The position numbers and the translations under genes are program-made. Source: Phoronis ovalis (Eukaryota; Phoronida; Phoronidae). From it: DNA of 11,463 nucleotides. This document shows, in pieces, positions 1 to 6,623 of this stretch. The notes beneath the pieces are model-generated. The model was given only the letters and a program-made list of their open reading frames with translations. It ran no database searches and was not told the origin of the DNA. The stretch's first letter is position 1. Each line of letters opens with the position of its first letter. Location: NCBI GenBank assembly GCA_028565635.1, contig JAOXYB010037740.1, forward strand, positions 2,056 through 13,518, read 5' to 3'.

Positions 1-556
1 ATGCCAAAGGCTAAATAAACAATGAAAGGTTAATTATCAGAAAAAAGAGTAAAAAAATGTGCCTGCGACAATGTGCCACTCTAACTTTTAGTGTAGATCC
101 TATTTGTTTTTACAACAAGCTAAATAATGTTTTCGTTATAAGAAAGCAGATATATCTGTATTCGCATCTTGAAAGATGCCCTCTTCATTTCTGATGCACA
201 CATCTTGACATTTCCAAAAAATTTTTTTTACTATTTTATTACATAATATTGGACTATGCATTAAAATTTGATATTTTTTTCTCCAAATTTCTTGTGTGAC
301 AGAAATGTAGCTTATATTCATTCAGCTGATCTTTATTATGACCAACAGCGTCCAGTTTTGTAAGGAATGAAAATTATGTGAATGATCTAAATTATAGGTC
401 TTTTATAATAAAAAATAAAGAATTCAAAGTAGGTTGAAAGTTACTTGTGCCTACAGTTTGACTGATAAAAAATTAAGCACTGAGAAGTTGATCAAAAATG
501 ATATATATTCTAAGATCTCTTCAATACAAGCATATATGCTAATATTTTCTGAAGCT
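1..556. other. Non-coding flank downstream of the propeller gene
   Basis: This stretch is AT-rich with only short chance reading frames. It would hold the 3' UTR of the propeller gene if the last exon at 557-596 is right. I see no blade-like sequence, RNA gene or clear repeat. Confidence 0.5.
332..337 (-). promoter_or_regulatory. Possible polyadenylation signal of the propeller gene
   Basis: Minus-strand AATAAA lies about 220 bases after the proposed stop at 557. A second copy is at 240-235. Such hexamers are common by chance in AT-rich DNA. Confidence 0.25.
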
Positions 557-596
557 TTAGATGAGGCCTTCGATCCAAGTCATTGACTTTTTACAG
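557..596 (-). CDS. Propeller gene proposed last exon with stop
   Basis: The good acceptor GGCTTTTGCAG is followed by a base that completes the split codon to Ser332. Then come CKKSMTWIEGLI and a TAA at 559-557. The phase fits exon 5 and a Trp falls where the blade needs one. The exon is only 40 bases with no independent support, so the true 3' end could lie beyond the window. Confidence 0.45.
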
Positions 597-3500
597 CTGC
601 AAAAGCCATTATATTAGAAATGCAACACAAGAATAAAATATACTCGAGTTCCATCAATGTCCACAAGTCAGGGTTCAGTCATTTTTAAAAGACCTATGTT
701 TATCAAAAAATAAATACAAAGTTAGATTCTATAAATATCAAAAGGGGCACATATTCATCAGAAGAATATATTCCATGAATTTCTTTATAGTTAATTGAAT
801 TTTGCAGGCTGTGTGGCACTGACAAACAGTATGTTGGAAAATTCCTACCTGCCATTATAATCCAGGACAAAGATTTCATTTCCAAGATGAATGTTATTTC
901 CACCTGCTACACTGTTAACAGTAGAAATTAATGAAGGAACCTAAAATAAAACTTATGATCAATGAAAAAAGGTATAATACTAATTTTAATGATGTTAATT
1001 ATTAAATAATTTAAAAAATGAAATTTTGCTACTCCATCATTAGCCATTATGCTTTAGGTCATTCAGCAACTGGTGGTAATAATTTTGTGTTTGACACTGC
1101 TAAATTTGAAACTTTAAATTTCCCTTTTTTCTGTAAATATTTGGTTAATTGTATCTATATCTACTATTTTTGTGAATTTTCCAATTAAATCTTCCAGTTA
1201 GTATAACTTGTAGTCAAGTAACATAATACTAAACCATATCAAATACATTAATACATTAATACATACAGGCCTAGCTATGGGACCAGCATTCAAAATTTTA
1301 TTGTTATTTTTAGTATGATTTTAATATAATTGCATCTTTAAAGTACAATACCTGACTGCCAATAGAATACCATAATCCCCAAGTACAATATCCCCATGGA
1401 TTCTTAACATGATCGCAAGTAGTCTGCCATATATGGTGAATCTTACCATCTGTGCCGAGAGCAAATACTTCAGTCATTCCATTAAAGATTGTAGGGCTCA
1501 TGGAGTGAGCAACAGGCTTATGAGTAGGTACTAAGTTTGGCTGACTGTCACCTAAAATAAACACAAAAAGAAAATTTTTAGACATTATGCTAAATAATAT
1601 TATATAAAAATATTAAATGATCTTTCATAATTTGGGATGTAATACGAGCAACACTTTTAAATAAATTTAATTATTCTTTTTAATTATATTAAATGCAGTT
1701 TTATGATTGTTGTCACAAGACAAGCATGCCAGATAATAGTTTGACTTTCGGTGTCATTCCAAATTGACAAGATCATCTAAATGTCAAATGAAAACAAAGA
1801 ATTAGATAACAGAATTTATAGATATCCTACCATGTAAATATAACGAACATGATAATACAACGATAACAAGATTATATACAAACCCTAGGTCAAGATTGGA
1901 CACAAACCACAGGTCAAGATTATACACAAACCATAGGTCAAGATTGGAGAAGTTTAAACCAAGGCAAGTTATTGTGTAAAATTATATTGCAGTCTAGGAA
2001 TGTTAATTTTTTTAGACAATATTAATTAAAACTATATACATCAATTAAACACATATTTTAGAATTTTTTAAGCATTCCGATTTAGTTTTTGTTTACCTTA
2101 ATTTTTGACAAATTTTGAGTAAATAAATCATGCTTGATGTGATTAGAACTAAAACTAAACCAAGTTGAACATAGCTTGTCTACAGGCTAAGGAAGGACTA
2201 ATTACATAAGGATTTAATATTATATTGATAATTGACAATATTGATAGTTTTACTCATATTTCGTCAATAAATTGATCATTATTAGTAATGAAAATAGAAA
2301 TATATAAAATTGGATTTTTGGAGTCCTTCTTTGGTATCAAACCATCAACATTTAAATATGACTAAACATAAGTTACACAGACTGTTAAAAAAGTATAATT
2401 TATCATCACTTTAGGCAATTTGAGCAAAAAACATGTTCAACGATACAAACTTCATTATTCAGACTGAGTCCAGCCTATTGTGAACACCGTGTAATACTGA
2501 TACTTTGGGGTAATAAGTTAAAGTTGGAATGTAACGCAGACATCAATTCTGATTACATTAGTTTGTTTTAATTACTACACTTACCACATACTCTCCAATT
2601 GGCCCAAGTTTTATCATCATACATCCAAGTACGATGAAGCTTCCCATCTTGATGAAACGCGAACGCTTCAAAGAAATTGCTAAACGGATTCAGAACAACA
2701 GCCACATCACTTATCAACATTCCACCTGTGTTAAACCAACTTGTATAATTCTTACCATCATAAACAGTATACATCAATCTTGATTGTTTCTCAATTGTAC
2801 GTACAAAGATATACAGTTTGAATGAGGTACCAAATTTCTTAGTCAAAACATTTACGTTGTCTTTCCCATGAAGAGTGACATTAGCCTTAGGATTGAAGCC
2901 TGGGTTTGGTAGTGGGATTGGCTTTAATTCTGTGAACTGTTTACACGATGACTCTGCCGTTTGTTGAACTGATGTCCAAACATTTCCGTCTGAAGCCAGA
3001 ACTACAAGACGAGTTAAATTCAATTTTGGATCTCGAGCTGCTACTGGGTTGGAAACAATGTTTGCTTGAGATCCTGCTTGTGATGGTAAAAAAACCCAAG
3101 TCTGTAAATAAGGAAGATATCATGATAATTTGTGATGAAATTATTATTTTAATAAAACAAATTTTTACTTTGAACCTGTAACCATGCAGGTTTTATGCAG
3201 TTTCCATAAAATAGTGTATACATGTTCCAGGACCAATAATATAATTTATGTAAATCCCAGACACGGATACTAGATAAAATTTTGATAATTAAATAATACG
3301 AGGTTTATGTACTAAAGTTCATTGGTGCCCTGAACAAGTATAAGTCTTTTGTGGAGAACACTGTTATGACAGAATTTTTTTAGCCTATGCCGCTTTACAA
3401 TACGTACAATTATGGAAATTCGGGAATATTCCCATAATCTCAATTGTAGGTGATCACAACCAGTTCACTACCAGTTGTTAAAGTATAAACAATCATTTAC

Positions 3501-4896
3501 ATTTCATGATCATCATAAAGACTAGTTCTAATAATAGGCCCTATTCGAAATCTATTGGCTTTCGAAATTAACACGTATGGTGAAAATTTTCATACAACAA
3601 TGTCCCGATGGTCTTCATAGTTTCTTATTACAAAGTCACTGTGATAAAAAATAAAAATAAAAACCATAATGTCGTCTACGTTGATTTTCACTGATTTCTT
3701 ACCATCTGATTTATTTTCATGCATAGATTTGTACTTTCTTCACTTAATAATAATCGAATAAATTAAGACCATTGCTGTATGAAAATTTCCATTCACCACG
3801 GGTGAAGTTTTGTTACATAGACGATATGTTTTGATTAGCAAAGTGTTAGGCCAATGCAATATGTCACATATTGGGTACATTGTTATGACTACATAAAGAC
3901 TAGTTGCTAGTATATGATGTTTAATTTTATATATTTAATTGAATGTGGTTTTTCTATAAATGTTCATATATACATACCCAAGTCCTAATAATAGGTCCAA
4001 TATCAAACGTAGTTGGTACTAACACTTTCCAATTTAAAAACTATCGTCTTTTGCTCACCCGTACGATGATATTTTCCATACAGCAATACTACGATGGTTT
4101 GGTCTTTTATTATCAAGTGAAAACAGTACAGATCTACGTTTGTAAACAAGTCCGAGCAATGTATATGCCCTGGAGACACTGTGCCACAAGAAACAGTTAA
4201 TATGTATTTTTCACTTGATAACTAACAAACTAATACTATCGGAGCATTGCTGTATGAGAAATTTCATCATTTTGAAAGACGATAGTTTTGAATAGGAAAG
4301 TGTTATGGGATCAATACATCGTTATTGAGCATATATTATTACGACTGACTTATACATTACCCCAGTCCAAGGATTTTGATCATTTCGTTGTTGACACAGA
4401 AGTTTTCCTCGCTCGTTAACAAAGGCAAACTCTTGGATCTACAAAAGTTTTACAAAAAAATCATTTATTCATAGCAAAAAAATTCTATATATGCCATATG
4501 GCATTGCCCTTTTATTATGATTGTCCGAATTAAAAACAAAGTCGGTTTCAACTCTGTCGTGAACTCTGACAGGTCTATGCTGTCGCTTGTAGTTGTATAT
4601 ATATCCTTCCGTAAACAGGAGAAACTGACAAAGTGTAGGACTATCTCAGTTAGTTAATAACGAGCAGGCATCTACTAAACTAGTGATAATAGCAAAGTCG
4701 GACTGAGTGGACTAATTTATATGTGTATTAATGACTTGTCTAGTAATGAGCCTGCATGTGGCTGAATATTTTTGAAAAATGCACAAACCTTATCCTGAAT
4801 TACATTTTCAAACACAACCGGTCTCACATCCAACTGGCCCGTGACTAAAGAATACAATAAGCAAACTACGGTGGCAAAAAAATGACTAGACTTCAT
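557..4896 (-). CDS. Secreted PLL-like beta-propeller (lectin-like) protein, six exons
   Basis: The spliced model joins 4896-4789, 4438-4361, 3101-2585, 1551-1352, 940-849 and 596-557 and gives about 344 residues. All junctions are GT/AG and phase-compatible. The ATG at 4894-4896 is the first one after in-frame non-ATG codons, and it opens a signal peptide (residues 1-20, hydrophobic core VVCLLYSLV, likely cleavage VTG/QLDV). The mature part shows about six blades. Each carries a strand such as EFAFVNERGKL, RLVVLASDGNVW, EAFAFHQDGKLHRTW, EVFALGTDGKIHHIW or EIFVLDYNG, and several end in a W-x-x-W-like turn. This is the pattern of PLL-like propellers, known as sugar-binding lectins in bacteria and also found in animals. 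Sequons NLT (N90), NVT (N136) and NYT (N180) fit an extracellular glycoprotein. Sugar binding is inference. The last exon is the least certain part. The protein could alternatively be a non-lectin propeller. Confidence 0.72.
849..940 (-). CDS. Propeller gene exon 5: blade segment
   Basis: The acceptor TTTATTTTAG and the donor CAG/GTAGGA bound 92 bases that continue phase 0 from exon 4. They encode 30 residues ending in NEIFVLDYNG, the same strand-turn as in the other blades. The exon leaves two bases (AG) for a split codon, which the proposed last exon completes as Ser. Confidence 0.7.
1352..1551 (-). CDS. Propeller gene exon 4: best-conserved blade
   Basis: The acceptor TTTATTTTAG precedes two bases that complete Gly235, then 66 codons follow to the donor CAG/GTATTG. 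The blade EVFALGTDGKIHHIWQT is the clearest PLL-like repeat in the window: a strand, then D-G-K/A, then L/I-x-H-x-W. It is followed by CDHVKNPWGYCTWGLW, with two cysteines that may pair. Confidence 0.8.
1871..1947. repeat. 24-base tandem repeat, 3.2 copies
   Basis: Copies at 1871-1894, 1895-1918 and 1919-1942 and a partial one to 1947 share the core ACAAACC..AGGTCAAGATT. The array lies in the third intron of the propeller gene (1552-2584). The rest of that intron is AT-rich and holds nothing else I recognise. Confidence 0.85.
2585..3101 (-). CDS. Propeller gene exon 3: three blades
   Basis: This is the largest exon, 517 bases, encoding residues 63-234 plus the first base of codon 235. The acceptor is TTATTTACAG and the donor is GTAAGT after TGTG. 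It holds the blade strands RLVVLASDGNVW, FKLYIFVRTIEKQSRLMY and EAFAFHQDGKLHRTW, the turn WANWRVC, and all three N-glycosylation sequons. The frame is open from acceptor to donor. Confidence 0.82.
3521..3890. mobile_element. Foldback (long inverted repeat) element, copy 1, degraded
   Basis: The left arm from 3521 (TAATAATAGGCCC ... TTTTCATACAACAAT, to about 3611) matches the reverse complement of the right arm 3771-3890 (ATTGCTGTATGAAAATTTCC ...). The left arm is shorter, so it has lost sequence. A 14-base exact direct repeat, CATAAAGACTAGTT, occurs at 3514-3527 and 3892-3905, which suits a target duplication, although it overlaps the element start. It lies in intron 2 of the propeller gene and encodes nothing, so it is non-autonomous. 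Confidence 0.6.
3981..4348. mobile_element. Foldback (long inverted repeat) element, copy 2
   Basis: The arms, about 140 bases each (3981-4124 and about 4207-4348), are imperfect inverted copies. Matching pieces include CATACAGCAAT with ATTGCTGTATG, ACGATAGTTTT with its complement, AACACTTTCC with GGAAAGTGTT, and a 14-base exact pair at 4110-4123 and 4208-4221. The sequence is clearly related to the element at 3521-3890. No transposase frame is present. The right end stops about 12 bases short of the donor of propeller exon 2. Confidence 0.7.
4361..4438 (-). CDS. Propeller gene exon 2: blade segment
   Basis: This 78-base exon encodes 26 residues with the blade core EFAFVNERGKLLCQQ and the turn NPWTG. 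The acceptor is TTTTGTAG at its start and the donor is GTAATG directly after GGG. It is phase 0 on both sides, so it could be skipped without changing frame. The right end of a foldback repeat lies about 12 bases beyond its donor. Confidence 0.75.
4789..4896 (-). CDS. Propeller gene exon 1: signal peptide and first strand
   Basis: This exon encodes residues 1-36: the signal peptide, then QLDVRPVVFENVIQDK. It ends in phase 0 at AAG followed by the donor GTTTGT (4788-4783). The same unusual donor sequence is used by coding exon 2 of the PH gene. The open frame continues four codons upstream of the ATG but has no further ATG there. Confidence 0.75.
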
Positions 4897-5176
4897 TTTA
4901 CGAAGCAAAATCCAAACAGCCCAAGTCAGTCAAACGCACTCCCTTCTTGTTGTCTGCTGGTCTCGTGACTACCGGAAAAGATTTTATTCGGTGGAATATT
5001 TTGTCAGGACCAAGTTTGCATAAATACTTTTTATTAGTATTTAGTAGAAATTATAAAGAATCATAAGTTAATTATATAGTTAATTATACTGCATGCAAGA
5101 AAAAGTAAAAATCTTCCTTGAATTATTTGTTTGGTAATATTTGATAATCTGAAAACAAACAAAAGCAGTAAAGTAA

Positions 5177-5183
5177 TGACTCA
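5177..5183 (+). promoter_or_regulatory. AP-1-like site
   Basis: TGACTCA is an exact consensus AP-1 heptamer, 27 bases before the TATA box. A chance match is possible. Confidence 0.3.
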
Positions 5184-5209
5184 GACCAAGATTTGGGTTG
5201 TCATGATAA

Positions 5210-5217
5210 TATAAATA
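5210..5217 (+). promoter_or_regulatory. TATA box of the PH-domain gene
   Basis: TATAAATA is a full-consensus TATA box. It would place transcription start near 5240, about 70 bases before a strong splice donor. Confidence 0.42.
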
Positions 5218-5239
5218 CACGAAAATGATAATAATGGTG

Positions 5240-5310
5240 AATGAATCATGACAGGATAGGTCTGGGAAAACTGTAAATATTACGCGACATTGTCATTTTT
5301 ACATATTAAG
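5240..5310 (+). other. Probable 5' UTR exon of the PH-domain gene
   Basis: The donor AAG/GTAAGT at 5310/5311 fits the consensus fully, and coding exon 1 opens directly at an acceptor, so an upstream exon is required. The stretch contains short ATG frames that stop quickly. The start at 5240 is only estimated from the TATA box. Confidence 0.4.
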
Positions 5311-5479
5311 GTAAGTTTTGTGCAGTTACCATGTTTGTTGTGTATATTCATTGAAAACCTGTCTAGAATAGTAGAGATGACAAAGATGATTTGCCAGAAA
5401 AGTTCAGTAACCAGCTGTTTAAACTAAAACTTGTCTTCACTACTGACACTAGTATTCAGTCTTCGGTCTGAGTTGGGAG

Positions 5480-5536
5480 TAGTCCTAGCTTTATGACCCA
5501 TAGGCAAGCCATAGTAGGGTCATAAAGCTAGTACTA
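5480..5536. mobile_element. 57-base inverted-repeat insertion with 9-base flanking duplication
   Basis: The 20-base ends (5480-5499 and 5517-5536, reading TAGTNCTAGCTTTATGACCC inward) match at 19 of 20 positions around a 17-base centre. They abut exactly the identical 9-base repeats AGTTGGGAG at 5471-5479 and 5537-5545. This is the geometry of a transposed element with target duplication. A 9-base duplication is typical of Mutator-like elements, but assigning the superfamily from this alone is weak. Confidence 0.75.
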
Positions 5537-5550
5537 AGTTGGGAGAAACC

Positions 5551-5620
5551 TAGTCTAGATAATAGGCCCATTTTTGACGTATTGGTACTAACACTTTCCT
5601 AATTCAATATTTATCGACGG
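5551..5620. repeat. Solo end of the foldback element family
   Basis: This stretch carries AGTCTAGATAATAGGCCC and an 18-base exact match (5582-5599 with 4013-4030) to the left arm of the element at 3981-4348. The similarity continues through TTTATCG. No opposing arm is found nearby, so it is a fragment. It begins 6 bases after the duplication that flanks the 57-base insertion. Confidence 0.65.
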
Positions 5621-6329
5621 ACGGTCTATCGATTCGGAAATCTTAAAAAATTTTAAGACATAAAACTTAAAAGACATAAAGTCATAAAATAAAATATTCC
5701 TATCCCTGGGAGCACATTACATTGCAGCTGGTATCTGTTGAAGTAGTTCCTTAAGTTATTAAGTGTTAGATATGTACAACAAAACACTGGAAACAATAAA
5801 TGTCAAAAAACTTTGCCATATGCCTTAAGTTTGTAATTCCTGTTTCAACTAAGTCAAAAATACTGATTTCCCCTCATAAATGGTCGAGATGAAAACCTGA
5901 AATACAACACTCTTTTTCTGAACTAAATGGACCGAAAATGTAAAAAACCTGTCTCTTTCCCGGACTAAAATTTGAAAATGCAAAAAATCCCATCCGTCTG
6001 TACTGAAATCATGGTGAAAACACCACACTGACATTTTCAGGCATGATAGTCATGATACTAGCCCCCTGTATTGACCAATTGGAAGTGATCCCTATGGCAC
6101 AGTCAACTGAAGGGGAGCTGTTGCCCAATTATTAGGGATTTCATGCTCTAGATTTAAATGGCTAAAATTATGACGAAAAAAATTCATGAATATTTTTGGG
6201 GAAAATTACTCCCTTGTATATAGGCAGATTTGATTTTTGGCAACTGATCGTGAGCATGCAAAGCTGAAACATACACCATATTGTAATTAGCAGTGACCAT
6301 TGAAAAGCATACCACATCGGTGGCACATA

Positions 6330-6425
6330 TATACCTATGTCCCACCTTGAACTGTCCTGCTCAGATCACAGGGTTTGAACCTGGATCTGTTGCATGACAG
6401 TTGGATGTGCTAAATGCAGCAAGTG
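6330..6425 (-). repeat. tRNA-derived SINE head
   Basis: On the minus strand, GGTTCAAACCC (6381-6371) is a full pol III B box inside a T-arm-like stem-loop (CAGG, TTCAAAC, CCTG). Upstream, TTTAGCACATCC (6414-6403) resembles an A box at the usual spacing. An anticodon-arm-like hairpin, CTGT..ACAG, lies between them. The acceptor stem does not pair, so it is not a working tRNA. The tail beyond about 6330 has no clear end. Confidence 0.4.
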
Positions 6426-6577
6426 AAAGAATGTCTCCACTTGTCATGGTGCTTGAGCAAGTCTGTACAGCTTGATAACTTAAATAAGGCCCGTTTCCTC
6501 TTAATACCTTTCTGGACGACAATCCGTGCCATAGGTTTTGTTTACTTTAACGAAAATTATTTTCTTTTATCTTTTAG

Positions 6578-6623
6578 ATGTCTCAAGCTGTGGTAAAATC
6601 GGGACATTTACGAAAATTAAGTC
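6578..6623 (+). CDS. PH gene coding exon 1
   Basis: The exon starts with ATG exactly at the acceptor (TTATCTTTTAG) and encodes MSQAVVKSGHLRKLS plus one base. The donor is C/GTAAGT. The split codon joins the next exon as Arg16. KSGHLRK is the classic opening strand of a PH domain. Confidence 0.8.

Larger units (their letters stand above)
4897..5239. promoter_or_regulatory. Divergent promoter region between the two genes
   Basis: The start codon of the minus-strand gene and the proposed transcription start of the plus-strand gene lie only about 350 bases apart, with no open frame between. On the minus strand an AATAAAA stretch at 4988-4982 could act as a weak TATA element about 90 bases before the ATG. 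The plus-strand signals are listed separately. Shared control of the two genes is inference. Confidence 0.45.
5311..6577 (+). other. First (5' UTR) intron of the PH gene
   Basis: The intron runs from a consensus GTAAGT to TTTCTTTTATCTTTTAG at 6577. It contains the 57-base inverted-repeat insertion, a solo foldback end and a tRNA-like SINE head, described separately. Otherwise it holds no convincing coding sequence; a 61-codon minus-strand frame at 5849-6034 matches nothing I recognise. Confidence 0.45.

Noticed and set aside
136-321. 61-codon minus-strand frame, considered as a further propeller exon
   Set aside because: It has no blade motif and no acceptor in a phase matching exon 5.
1244-1266. 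TACATTAA microsatellite as a notable feature
   Set aside because: It has only about three short copies, ordinary for AT-rich intron DNA.
2948-3181. 77-codon plus-strand frame
   Set aside because: It is antisense to propeller exon 3, which has blade motifs and proper splice sites.
3943-4200. 85-codon plus-strand frame
   Set aside because: It lies inside the left arm and loop of the foldback element and has no recognisable protein features.
5849-6034. 61-codon minus-strand frame in the first PH intron
   Set aside because: It has an ATG but no known motif, promoter or splice support; it may be a repeat fragment or chance.
6330-6425. Functional tRNA gene
   Set aside because: The T-arm and B box are present, but the acceptor stem does not pair and the anticodon loop has a wrong size.
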